A stretch of DNA of 64,000 bases from an uncultured Prevotella sp. (GTDB lineage Bacteria > Bacteroidota > Bacteroidia > Bacteroidales > Bacteroidaceae), in the NCBI GenBank assembly GCA_946548085.1, contig CAMNPN010000111.1, positions 62,001-126,000 of the forward strand. Direction: 5' to 3'. Under the pieces are notes generated by a model. The model was given only the letters and a program-made list of their open reading frames with translations. It searched no databases and had not been told where the DNA came from. Shown piece after piece: positions 15,776 to 23,983 of this stretch. The position numbers and the translations under genes were made by a program. How positions within the stretch are numbered: the first letter of the stretch is position 1; each line of letters starts with the position of its first letter.

Positions 15776-16089
15776 ACATCGTCCTCCTCAACTGGCTCGG
15801 CATGTTCGTCGTTAATGCGTTCGAAGTCCTTACTGTCAGCCACTTCGCGGATGTAGTCGGCCAACTCGAACATCATACGCTTGAACTCTTGTTCTGTCAT
15901 GGCCGCAGCCAAACATAGCAGAAACCGGAAAAAAGTGGAGGCCACATGGTGATACATACGCTTGGGCATAAATATACTGCCATTGAAATGGCCTATTGCC
16001 TGCACGTCGCGGCGGAAACCGCGGTACTTGTTGTCTACAAAGCCGAGGATGATCTCAGCCAATTTTCTTTGGAATTGACTCTCTGTCAT
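15772..16089 (-). CDS. Small unknown protein upstream of VirE
   Basis: A 105-residue protein (MTESQFQRKLAEIILGF...) with mixed helical character and an acidic C-terminus (EPVEEDDV). I do not recognise a family. It is probably real: it overlaps the VirE start by 4 bp (ATGA), has no long antisense competitor, and is preceded by a spacer with a hairpin and a palindrome. Its coupling to VirE suggests a partner or loader of the primase/helicase. Confidence 0.6.
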   Translation of the reverse strand: MTESQFQRKLAEIILGFVDNKYRGFRRDVQAIGHFNGSIFMPKRMYHHVASTFFRFLLCLAAAMTEQEFKRMMFELADYIREVADSKDFERINDEHAEPVEEDDV

Positions 16090-16126
16090 AATAACTTTAA
16101 ATTTGATTATTAATAAATTCTTTAAC

Positions 16127-16151
16127 GCAATCAGGTCTCACACCTAATTGC
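16127..16151. promoter_or_regulatory. Hairpin upstream of the VirE cassette
   Basis: GCAATCAGGT and ACCTAATTGC pair around a 5-nt loop with one mismatch. It lies 37 bp upstream of the small gene at 16089, in a gene-free 164-bp spacer. It may be an operator or a 5' leader structure. Confidence 0.45.
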
Positions 16152-16184
16152 GCCACGAAATTATAACAACGGCTATACCATTTA

Positions 16185-16198
16185 TGACAGAACTGTCA
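16185..16198. promoter_or_regulatory. Palindrome TGACAG-AA-CTGTCA
   Basis: A perfect 6-bp inverted repeat with a 2-bp centre, about 100 bp upstream of the VirE cassette start. Its form suits a dimeric repressor site. Confidence 0.45.
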
Positions 16199-16253
16199 CG
16201 TTTAGACTAACGAACAGGAAAAATATTTAATGATTAACAAATTTAAACAGCTT

Positions 16254-17264
16254 TTAAGCCTTTTCCAATTTCACACCGAAGAGATAATGACCCAGGAAGG
16301 GACTGAGGCGGATGAGGTAACTGGCCAGCAGCGTGATGCACAGGACAATGAGGGCGATGGCAAGAATCACCCAGAACTCAACGAACTGGCTGCCGTAGGC
16401 TTTCAGGTTATCGGCATAAGGCAGCAGGAAACGGGGCAGGAAGAAATAGTGGAGCAGATAGATGTCCAAGGTCCGGGTACCGACGTACTGCAGGGGTCGT
16501 GACAGATGTAGTCGCTCAAGCCACGAGCCTGAGAGACGGAAACAGGTGAAGACGAGGCACATGCCAGTGATGCCCCCTACGAAAAAACGGAACATCTCGA
16601 ATGGCAGGTTATCCCTGTGGGAAGTGGAGGCTATCAGTAAGAACACGATGGCAAGCACAGGAAGTGCCCATGGCCTGTTGGTCCATCGGACGAAGGCATC
16701 AAAGTGGCGACGCACCCAAGTGCCAATATAGAAGAAGAGAAAGAAGCGCCACAGCGTGACACTCAGGAAACCAAGCACATTGAGTATCACACTTTGCATC
16801 CCTGAGGGAGAGGTGTGAAGGACATTGTAATATCTGGCACAGCAGAATGCAGACAAAGCGATAAGCAAGACGACCCAAGGTCTCCACTTGGACCCAAGAC
16901 GTGCTATCAGCAAATAGATCACGAAAAACTCAAACAGCACGAACGTAAACCAGTAGCCGCCTTTCAGAGTACCCAACTGATGGAAGAACTCTGGCGGTGG
17001 AGCCAGAAGCAGGAGGAAGATAAAGGTGGGAAGCAGTTGGACCATCGCCTTATGACGTATCACTTCCCTGAACGGCCGTCTGGCGACAGGCTCGAACAGC
17101 CAGCCGCTAATCATGAAGAAACAGGGCAGTCGAAAGAGGTAGAAGATACGGTTGAACCCCATCAGAGGGCCATCCAGACAGAAATAGCATACATGGGCAT
17201 AGACCACGAGGATCATCGTGAATCCTCGCATCGCGTCGATATATGCTATCCGCTTCTTTGCCAT
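16254..17264 (-). CDS. Acyltransferase 3 family membrane protein
   Basis: A 336-residue protein with about ten membrane helices. It opens RIAYIDAMRGFTMILVVYAHV, where the R and H of the RG...H signature are essential in this family, followed by FRLPCFFMISGWLF. The helix-9 region has LDIYLLHYFFLP. These proteins move an acyl group, usually acetyl, across the membrane onto sugars. It has close relatives in the two AT3 genes at 23,980-26,107. It is divergent from the 17,353 operon, from which it is separated by back-to-back promoter elements. Confidence 0.88.
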   Translation of the reverse strand: MAKKRIAYIDAMRGFTMILVVYAHVCYFCLDGPLMGFNRIFYLFRLPCFFMISGWLFEPVARRPFREVIRHKAMVQLLPTFIFLLLLAPPPEFFHQLGTLKGGYWFTFVLFEFFVIYLLIARLGSKWRPWVVLLIALSAFCCARYYNVLHTSPSGMQSVILNVLGFLSVTLWRFFLFFYIGTWVRRHFDAFVRWTNRPWALPVLAIVFLLIASTSHRDNLPFEMFRFFVGGITGMCLVFTCFRLSGSWLERLHLSRPLQYVGTRTLDIYLLHYFFLPRFLLPYADNLKAYGSQFVEFWVILAIALIVLCITLLASYLIRLSPFLGHYLFGVKLEKA

Positions 17265-17272
17265 ATCAACTG

Positions 17273-17280
17273 CAAAAGTA
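17273..17280 (-). promoter_or_regulatory. Probable -7 promoter element for the AT3 gene
   Basis: TACTTTTG on the minus strand, 8 nt before the ATG at 17264. No clear -33 match is present at 20 bp. Confidence 0.45.
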
Positions 17281-17298
17281 CAGAAAAAAGACGAAACT

Positions 17299-17330
17299 CT
17301 TGGCTATTTCAACAGAAATTGTTACTTTTG
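17299..17330 (+). promoter_or_regulatory. Promoter for the 17,353 operon
   Basis: -33 CTTG (17299-17302, one mismatch to TTTG), 20 bp, -7 TACTTTTG (17323-17330). The first ATG of the operon is 22 nt further on. Confidence 0.6.
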
Positions 17331-17352
17331 CAGTAAAATAAGTAGGATATAT

Positions 17353-19200
17353 ATGCAAGCCATCATTTTAGCAGCAGGCATGGGACGCCGGCTGGGTGAA
17401 TACACGAAGGACAATACAAAGTGTATGCTCCCAGTAAATGGTGTACGCCTGATAGACCGTCTGCTGACTCAACTATCCAAACTGGAACTCAACAGGGTAG
17501 TCATTGTAGTAGGTTATCAGAGACAGAACCTCATCGACTACATAGGTCACAGATATGATGACCAACTGAAGATCGAATATGTCGAAAACCCCATCTACGA
17601 CAAGACCAACAACATCTATTCGCTGGCCCTTGCGAAGGACAAACTGCAGGAAGACGACACTCTGCTCATTGAGAGCGACCTGATATTCGATGACGGCATG
17701 TTCGCGCTCCTGACAGACAATCCCTACCCCAACCTCGCCCTCGTCGCCAAATACGAGACGTGGATGGATGGAACGATGGTGAGAATAGACAGCGAGAACA
17801 ATATCGTCAACTTCGTCCCCAAGGCCGCCTTCGACTATAACGAGACGGATAATTACTACAAGACCGTCAACATCTATAAGTTCAGCCGGGAGTTCTCTCA
17901 GACGAAGTATGTGCCTTTCCTCGAAGCCTATTCCAAGGCTGTAGGCAACAACGAATACTACGAGAACGTGCTGCGCATCATATCTTTCCTGAACAGCCAC
18001 GACCTGAAGGCCCTTCCCATCACTACCGAGAAATGGTACGAGATAGACGACAAGCAAGACCTCGACATCGCCGAAGCCCTCTTTGCCGATGAGAAAGACC
18101 TGCTGAGGAAATATTATGGAAGATTCGGAGGATTCTGGCGATTCCCCCAGATGCTCGACTTCTGCTATCTGGTGAATCCCTATTTCCCGACGCCCCGTGT
18201 GGTGGACGAGATGCGGGCGAACTTCCAGACTCTGCTGACGCAGTATCCTTCTGGCATGAAGGTGAACACCATCATCGCCAGCAAGTGCTTTGGGGTGAGC
18301 GAGGATTATATTATTCCTGGTAATGGTGCGGCTGAACTCATCAAGGTGCTGATGGAAGAAACGACCACGAATTTCACTAATTGCACTAATGCCACGAATA
18401 AGATTGGTGTGATACGGCCTACCTTCGAAGAGTATCCCAACCGTCTGCCGAAGGAACAACTGGTGACTTTCGTACCCAAGGATAACACTTATCGTTATAG
18501 TGCCGATGAACTGATGGCCTTTTATGAAGCCAATCCCGTCGACACCTTATTAATTATTAATCCCGACAATCCCTCGGGTAACTTCATCCCCAAGAACGAC
18601 CTGATTAGACTCTGTGAGTGGAGCCGCCAGAAAGGGATGCGCCTGATCATCGATGAGAGTTTCGTGGACTTTAGTACGGACTGGGAAAACAACACCCTCT
18701 TGCACGACGAACTGTTAGAGCAGTATCCGAGGCTTATCGTGATGAAAAGCATCTCCAAGTCTTTCGGTGTTCCAGGCATCCGGCTGGGTATCCTTGCCTC
18801 AGCAGACAAGCAGTTGATTGCTAGCATGAAGAAGCAGGTATCTATCTGGAACCTAAATGCTTTCGCAGAATTCTTCATGCAAATCTACAACAAGTATGAG
18901 AAGGACTACAAGATGGCCTGCGGCAAGTTCCTGAAAGAACGTGCCGACTTCGAGCAGCAGTTAAGGGGTATCAGTTTCCTGCGTGTCATGCCCTCACAAG
19001 CCAACTATTTCCTCTGCGAGATTTTGCCTCCCCATACGGCAAATGAGGTGGTGCTTTACATGCTAAAGCATCACAACATCTTGACCCGTGACTGCAGTAA
19101 CAAACCAGGGCTTGACGGTAAGCAGTACATGCGCATCGCCGTCAGGAATCACGAGGATAATGCCAGACTGACGGAAGGATTAAGAGAGTTGGACAAATGA
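17353..19200 (+). CDS. Nucleotidyltransferase / class I aminotransferase-fold fusion
   Basis: A 615-residue bifunctional protein; ATG 17353 is chosen because it follows the promoter, and the frame upstream overlaps the divergent gene. Residues 1-240 form a nucleotidyltransferase with AIILAAGMGRRLGEYT, KCMLPVNG and SDLIFDD, similar to LicC/PntC CTP-dependent enzymes. Residues ~260-615 are a fold-type I PLP enzyme near HisC/CobD: INPDNPSGNF, LIIDESFVDF and the lysine in KSISKSFGVPGIRLG. CobD-like enzymes decarboxylate phosphothreonine or phosphoserine, so the fusion could make phosphoethanolamine and convert it to CDP-ethanolamine; this is inference. Residues ~338-350 (TTNFTNCTNATN) are encoded by an inserted nonamer array. 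Confidence 0.8.
   Translation: MQAIILAAGMGRRLGEYTKDNTKCMLPVNGVRLIDRLLTQLSKLELNRVVIVVGYQRQNLIDYIGHRYDDQLKIEYVENPIYDKTNNIYSLALAKDKLQEDDTLLIESDLIFDDGMFALLTDNPYPNLALVAKYETWMDGTMVRIDSENNIVNFVPKAAFDYNETDNYYKTVNIYKFSREFSQTKYVPFLEAYSKAVGNNEYYENVLRIISFLNSHDLKALPITTEKWYEIDDKQDLDIAEALFADEKDLLRKYYGRFGGFWRFPQMLDFCYLVNPYFPTPRVVDEMRANFQTLLTQYPSGMKVNTIIASKCFGVSEDYIIPGNGAAELIKVLMEETTTNFTNCTNATNKIGVIRPTFEEYPNRLPKEQLVTFVPKDNTYRYSADELMAFYEANPVDTLLIINPDNPSGNFIPKNDLIRLCEWSRQKGMRLIIDESFVDFSTDWENNTLLHDELLEQYPRLIVMKSISKSFGVPGIRLGILASADKQLIASMKKQVSIWNLNAFAEFFMQIYNKYEKDYKMACGKFLKERADFEQQLRGISFLRVMPSQANYFLCEILPPHTANEVVLYMLKHHNILTRDCSNKPGLDGKQYMRIAVRNHEDNARLTEGLRELDK
18365..18403. repeat. Nonamer array inside a coding sequence
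   Basis: Four 9-bp units in a row, ACCACGAAT, TTCACTAAT, TGCACTAAT, GCCACGAAT, then AAG. The frame is preserved because the unit is three codons. It encodes a Thr/Asn-rich loop between GAAELIKVLMEE and the IGVIRPTFEEYP strand. Confidence 0.75.
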
Positions 19201-19206
19201 CTTTTA

Positions 19207-19234
19207 ACCACGAAGTACACTAATTTCACGAATG
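19207..19234. repeat. Nonamer array at an operon junction
   Basis: ACCACGAAG, TACACTAAT, TTCACGAAT: the same unit family as at 18,365. It fills the gap between the fusion enzyme stop and the dehydrogenase start. Confidence 0.7.
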
Positions 19235-19240
19235 ACGGCG

Positions 19241-20248
19241 ATGAGGATTTGTATCTGCGGAGGGGGAAACTTAGGCCATGTATGTGCAGGATTCCTGGCA
19301 AATAGAGGGCATCAGGTGTCGATATTGACCACTAAGCCAGAGCAATGGAATCAGAGCATCGAGGTTGTTGCGCCAGAAGGCACCTTCCATGGCCAACTTA
19401 CTCTCGTGACTGCCAACCCAGAAGAGGCGATTCCCGAAGCAGAAGTCGTCCTGGTCTGTCTGCCAGGCTTCGCTATACACGAGGAACTTTCCAAAATCAA
19501 GCCGTTCCTCTCCAAGACCTGTAAGGTGGGCTCTGTCGTATCGAGTACTGGTTTCTTCTTTGAAGCCTTCAAGGAACTCCCGTCAGACATTACGCTTTTC
19601 GGCTTCCAGCGAGTCCCATTCATCTCCAGAACCATCGAGTATGGCCATAAGGCAGAACTAAAAGGCTATAAGGAATCCCTTCACGTGGCGATTGAACAGG
19701 CGAACGAAAAAGAATCCATCAGAGAAATGTTGGAGTTATTGTTTGAAAAACCTGTCACTGTGGCCGACAGCTACTACGAGGTGAGCCTGTCGAACAGCAA
19801 CCCTCTACTCCACCCCTCTCGCCTGTATACGATGTGGAAAGACTGGCAAGAAGGCATCGTCTACCCAAGGGACCCACAGTTCTATGCAGAATGGACTATC
19901 GAAGCATCGTCCCTTCTCATCCAGATGGACGAGGAATTTCAGAACCTGCTAAACATCCTCGGTCTTAAGCCCGGCAGCATTCCCACCGTCCTCGATTATT
20001 ATGAGAGCCGTGATGCCATCTCCCTCACGGAGAAACTGCATAGCATCAGAGCCTTTCAGGGAATAGCGTCGCCGATGAAAGCTGTTCAGGGAGGTTATGT
20101 ACCAGACTTCAGCAGTCGGTATTTCACAGAAGACTTCCCCTATGGCATGCGTTTCATAGTCGAAACAGCCCATCAGCACAATGTCAGTATCCCTACGATT
20201 GAGATGGTCTACCGGTGGGGGCAGACGAAAATAAGTTCGTATTCATAA
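19241..20248 (+). CDS. NAD/NADP octopine/nopaline dehydrogenase family protein
   Basis: A 335-residue protein from ATG 19241 (MRICICGGGNLGHVCAGF); an ATG 9 bp upstream is inside the repeat and less likely. The Rossmann motif CGGGNLGHV is followed by VVLVCLPGFA. The C-terminal all-alpha domain has SNSNPLLHPSRLYTMW, where the N..HP..R block matches the catalytic His region of opine dehydrogenases. These enzymes reductively join an amino compound and a 2-oxo acid. With the upstream fusion enzyme it could make a carboxyalkylated amino alcohol phosphate substituent; this is inference. It overlaps nothing and ends 14 bp before the MBOAT gene. Confidence 0.85.
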   Translation: MRICICGGGNLGHVCAGFLANRGHQVSILTTKPEQWNQSIEVVAPEGTFHGQLTLVTANPEEAIPEAEVVLVCLPGFAIHEELSKIKPFLSKTCKVGSVVSSTGFFFEAFKELPSDITLFGFQRVPFISRTIEYGHKAELKGYKESLHVAIEQANEKESIREMLELLFEKPVTVADSYYEVSLSNSNPLLHPSRLYTMWKDWQEGIVYPRDPQFYAEWTIEASSLLIQMDEEFQNLLNILGLKPGSIPTVLDYYESRDAISLTEKLHSIRAFQGIASPMKAVQGGYVPDFSSRYFTEDFPYGMRFIVETAHQHNVSIPTIEMVYRWGQTKISSYS

Positions 20249-20262
20249 CACACAATCATAAA

Positions 20263-21738
20263 ATGGTCGTCAATTCACTCGCATTCCTATGGTTCTTCTT
20301 GTTCGTAATGGTGGTGTACTACCTCTGCCAGACGAAGAAGGAAGTGCAGAATGTGTTCCTGTTGGCCTGTTCGTACTGGTTCTACTCGCAGGTAGACATC
20401 AGGATGACAGGGCTGCTCATCATCCTGACCTTAGTCTTCTGGCTGCTCGGAAAGGGTATCGGCCATTATATGCAACAAGAAGGCGAGCGGAAGGCCAGTC
20501 TGCTGACCACTGTCGGCGTAGTGATTGGCATCGGAGCCCTGTTCTATTTCAAATACCTGGATTTCTTCGCAGAGTCTGTTGCCGCCTTCGCTTCACTTCT
20601 GGGCTTCCACATGAGCTGGACAGCACTCCACTTAGTAGTACCCATCGGACTGAGTTTCTTCACCTTCAAACTGATGAGTTATGTACTGGACATCCATCAC
20701 GGAAAGATTCTGCCCGACAACGGAGTTAACGGATTAAGCGGTTTTATCTCTTTTGCAAACTATATAGCTTTCTTCCCAACCATCCTGTCGGGACCTATCG
20801 ACCGTCCGAAGCCATTCCTGACGCAGACAAATGTAGCGAGATTATTCAATCCCGACAATCTGATGACTGGCTTTCGTCGGGTGCTGTGGGGCATGTTCTT
20901 AAAGATGTGCATCGCCGACCGTCTGGACATCTATGTCAGTGCCATCTGGAACAACTACGAGCATCACTCCTCCCTCTCCATCCTTTTCGCCTCCCTGCTC
21001 TATCCCCTACAGATGTACGCAGATTTTGGCGGATACAGTGAGATGGCCATCGGTGTAGCACTGATGCTCGGTTTCAAGGTGGCAGAGAACTTCAAGCGCC
21101 CCTTCTTTGTGTTGGATATCGCCGGTTACTGGAGCCGCTGGCACATGACGCTGACCAGTTGGCTGACGGACTATGTGTTCCTGCCACTTAACATCAAGTT
21201 CAGGGACTGGGGCGTCTATGGCACCATCCTTGCGATCATGCTGAACATGATGTTTATCGGCATGTGGCACGGCGCCAACTGGACCTTCTTCCTGTTCGGC
21301 ATCTATCACGGACTGTGGTACATTCCCCTGATGGTTGGTGGTAACTTCTTTAAGAAGCGGAAGATCAAGGTCAACGCCCACGGCTGGCCCAAGCAGCAGT
21401 ATGTCATCAAGATGATCGGCATCTATTTCGTGGTTACTTTTGGCCTGATGCTCTTCCACTCCGCCAACATCGGTGAGTTCTGGCATATCTGCGAACGCAT
21501 CGCAACCCACTGGCAGGGAGGATTGTTCACCGACATGTCGTCGATGGTCAATGCCGCCATCTGCCTCATCGCCCTCATCTATGTTGACATTCAGGAGGAG
21601 TGGTTCCCCAAGTATCAGTTACCCCTGCCCTGCCAGATCAACCCCTGGCGCTGGGAACTGACCGTGGCTGTTGAGATGGTGGCCATCCTGCTCTTCGGCG
21701 TGTTCGACAATAACCAGTTTATCTATTTCCAGTTCTAA
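20263..21738 (+). CDS. MBOAT family O-acyltransferase (AlgI/DltB-like)
   Basis: A 491-residue membrane protein from ATG 20263 (MVVNSLAFLWFF). It has about eleven membrane segments. Family marks are PIGLSFFTFKLMSYVLD, FFPTILSGPIDRP, the MYADFGGYSEMAIG segment, WSRWHMTLTSWLTDYVF and the catalytic histidine in FIGMWHGANWTFFLFG. MBOAT proteins of this type take acyl groups from a cytoplasmic donor and pass them outward to a partner that loads the polysaccharide. The next gene, an SGNH-like exported protein, is a fitting partner, as in the AlgI/AlgJ-AlgX system. Confidence 0.9.
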   Translation: MVVNSLAFLWFFLFVMVVYYLCQTKKEVQNVFLLACSYWFYSQVDIRMTGLLIILTLVFWLLGKGIGHYMQQEGERKASLLTTVGVVIGIGALFYFKYLDFFAESVAAFASLLGFHMSWTALHLVVPIGLSFFTFKLMSYVLDIHHGKILPDNGVNGLSGFISFANYIAFFPTILSGPIDRPKPFLTQTNVARLFNPDNLMTGFRRVLWGMFLKMCIADRLDIYVSAIWNNYEHHSSLSILFASLLYPLQMYADFGGYSEMAIGVALMLGFKVAENFKRPFFVLDIAGYWSRWHMTLTSWLTDYVFLPLNIKFRDWGVYGTILAIMLNMMFIGMWHGANWTFFLFGIYHGLWYIPLMVGGNFFKKRKIKVNAHGWPKQQYVIKMIGIYFVVTFGLMLFHSANIGEFWHICERIATHWQGGLFTDMSSMVNAAICLIALIYVDIQEEWFPKYQLPLPCQINPWRWELTVAVEMVAILLFGVFDNNQFIYFQF

Positions 21739-21740
21739 GC

Positions 21741-21757
21741 CACAGATTACACAGATT
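21741..21757. repeat. Short nonamer array before a start codon
   Basis: CCACAGATT followed by ACACAGATT (first base counted with the stop-codon side), ending exactly at the ATG of the next gene. Same family as at 11756. Confidence 0.6.
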
Positions 21758-22666
21758 ATGAAGATGAAGAAGTTAATAATCCATATCGTCATTATCTCAG
21801 GTCTGTTCTTCGTCATCGACAGGACAGTAGGACTGATACTGAAACAACTGTATAGTCAGTCGAATGCCACTGACGAATATAAGATTGGTTATGCCAACGC
21901 AGAGACTACCGATGACCTACTCTTCATGGGCAGTTCCAGATGTCTGCATCACTTTGTGCCATCGATCTTTGAGGAGGCATACGGGCAGAGTTGCTTCAAT
22001 GCAGCTGACTGGGGCATCAAGAATATCTACTACCACTATGGACTTTTAGGAAATATCCTCTCCCGCTATACACCGAAGGCCATCGTCTTTGAGATTCACC
22101 CCTGTGATTATCTCGACACGCCATACTCTGGTACAGAAAGGGCTGGATCGTTGGCTCCTTTCTGTGGGATGAGTGCACAGTGTGATGAGATGCTAAAGAT
22201 ATCCGGAAAATACTGGCCCTATAAACTTTCCTCCGTGTATCGATATACAGGAAGTCTGCCGGCCTTGATCTTCGGTCACTGGGGCGGTATGGACAGAAGT
22301 CTGAAAGGCTGGAAACCGCTTGATGGACAGATGGACACCACAGGACTGAAAGCCGAAGAATTCCCGTTTCCTATCCATCAAGAGAAGTTCAGGCTATTAG
22401 AGCGGTTTATCCAGGACTGCCAGGCAAAAGGCATCCGACTGTGTCTGATTGTCTCGCCGATGTACATCTGCACCGGGCAAGACGTGTTCAAGGCGCCACG
22501 TGACCTGGCCAAACAATATGGTATACCATTCTATGATTATTTCCGTGACCCGCAGTTCATGGGGCATGCAGAACTGTTCTACGACTATGGCCATCTGAAC
22601 AGAGAGGGGGCTATCCTCTTCTCTAAAAAAGTGAGTAACGATCTGAAAGACTTCATCAAAAACTAA
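21758..22666 (+). CDS. Exported SGNH-like protein partnering MBOAT
   Basis: A 302-residue protein with an N-terminal signal anchor (MKMKKLIIHIVIISGLFFVI). After it comes DDLLFMGSSRCLHHFVP, where GSSR resembles the GDS nucleophile block of SGNH hydrolases, and near the C-terminus YDYGHLNREGAILFS, a D..H pair in the usual place (block V). ICLCLIVSP-like central strands are present (IRLCLIVSPMYI). Together these fit a periplasmic SGNH/AlgX-type acetyltransferase or esterase. It follows the MBOAT gene by 19 bp, filled by a nonamer repeat. Confidence 0.65.
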   Translation: MKMKKLIIHIVIISGLFFVIDRTVGLILKQLYSQSNATDEYKIGYANAETTDDLLFMGSSRCLHHFVPSIFEEAYGQSCFNAADWGIKNIYYHYGLLGNILSRYTPKAIVFEIHPCDYLDTPYSGTERAGSLAPFCGMSAQCDEMLKISGKYWPYKLSSVYRYTGSLPALIFGHWGGMDRSLKGWKPLDGQMDTTGLKAEEFPFPIHQEKFRLLERFIQDCQAKGIRLCLIVSPMYICTGQDVFKAPRDLAKQYGIPFYDYFRDPQFMGHAELFYDYGHLNREGAILFSKKVSNDLKDFIKN

Positions 22667-22672
22667 CTACAT

Positions 22673-23983
22673 ATGAAACAAATGCGAAGAATACTTATAG
22701 CCCTGGGCATTCTGATTGTGGGTTTCGCTATTTATACTTTAGCCGTCATTATCCATGACCGCCCATCGCTCGAAGGACATAAGACAGTTATCTGTATTCC
22801 CGTGTACGGACAGAGCTATGCATTGGGTGAAGAGGCAAAGAGAATCACGAACTACGATTCGCTCAGAATCAAGTACAACGGGAGGATTGTTACCGAGAAG
22901 ATGAATTACGTGTTTGGCTACTTCGACCATAGCAGTCGCTTGAAGCAGTTCGTAAAACGGCTGTTACACTACGATCGGAAAGCCTTTGAACTATCTGTCT
23001 ATGGTATGGCAGAGAGTCTGATAACTGAATTAGGTGGAGACACCATCCTTTGTATCTTCCCAGGCGGACATGGACAAAACACTATTACACAATTGTCCAA
23101 ACCAGCCCCTCCTTACAACAAGTTTATTGAGGAGATTGAGCACGCCTACCAAACAGCCCAAGAATTAGGTTGGGATTTCCAAGTACCCGCTGTGTGCTGG
23201 ATGCAAGGAGAATCTGATATCGCAGAGTATCCTGATACTGATTACAAGTCGTTATTCCACGAGATGTATGACAATCTCAACACCGATATTAAACAAGTCA
23301 CCCACCAAACTAATGACATTCGTATCATCTGCTATCAAAGCAGTGCACTTACGAAAGGGATTCGGTTTAAGAACAACAACTTTGAAGGTACTGAAGGCAA
23401 GACACCAGAGACTCAGATGGAACTGGTCAGGGATGACTCCATGATATGGGCTATGGGACCTACCTATCCTTATGACTTTATGCGGGAGGCTCTTCACATT
23501 GATGCGGTCGGCCAGAAGCGCATTGGAGATTTAGCTGCCAAATCAGCGCTGGGTATTATCCGAAACGAACCACGCTTCATCGGACTCGTGCCTCTGAAGA
23601 CAATGGTAGAAGGAAACTCTGTCTCAATCATCTTCCATGTGCCGACACCGCCACTCTGTTTTGACACTGTGCAAGTCGCCAAGGTCGACAATTATGGTTT
23701 CAACATTATCCGTCAGGACAATACAGACATCATTTCTGATGTAAGTCTGCAAGGAGATACCGTCCTGATTACTTGCGTAGAGTCGCCCCTGGGCTGCAAA
23801 ATACGGTACGGTGTAAATGGAGAATATACGAAGGGAGGCAGACTGCATGGTCCAAGAGGCAACCTGCGTGACTCACAAGGTGAATGGCGGAAGGTTACCA
23901 TCAATGGAAGAATCTACCCGCAGGATAACTGGTGCTATATTTTTGACATTTGTGCGAGGGAGAGCAATAACAGTACAGAATGA
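22673..23983 (+). CDS. Sialate O-acetylesterase-like (SASA domain) protein
   Basis: A 436-residue protein with a signal anchor (residues 5-27). The esterase core has VICIPVYGQSYALG with the Ser nucleophile in GQS, VCWMQGESDIAEYP in the middle, and a late ALHIDAVGQKRIGD, which supplies the D..H-like end of the domain. The last ~120 residues form a beta-rich extra domain. It likely removes acyl groups from an extracytoplasmic glycan, the reverse of the acyltransferases around it. The end overlaps the next start by 4 bp (ATGA). Confidence 0.75.
   Translation: MKQMRRILIALGILIVGFAIYTLAVIIHDRPSLEGHKTVICIPVYGQSYALGEEAKRITNYDSLRIKYNGRIVTEKMNYVFGYFDHSSRLKQFVKRLLHYDRKAFELSVYGMAESLITELGGDTILCIFPGGHGQNTITQLSKPAPPYNKFIEEIEHAYQTAQELGWDFQVPAVCWMQGESDIAEYPDTDYKSLFHEMYDNLNTDIKQVTHQTNDIRIICYQSSALTKGIRFKNNNFEGTEGKTPETQMELVRDDSMIWAMGPTYPYDFMREALHIDAVGQKRIGDLAAKSALGIIRNEPRFIGLVPLKTMVEGNSVSIIFHVPTPPLCFDTVQVAKVDNYGFNIIRQDNTDIISDVSLQGDTVLITCVESPLGCKIRYGVNGEYTKGGRLHGPRGNLRDSQGEWRKVTINGRIYPQDNWCYIFDICARESNNSTE

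Noticed and set aside
17473..18459. 328-residue minus-strand open frame
   Set aside because: Antisense to the nucleotidyltransferase fusion, a gene with well-defined motifs on the plus strand.
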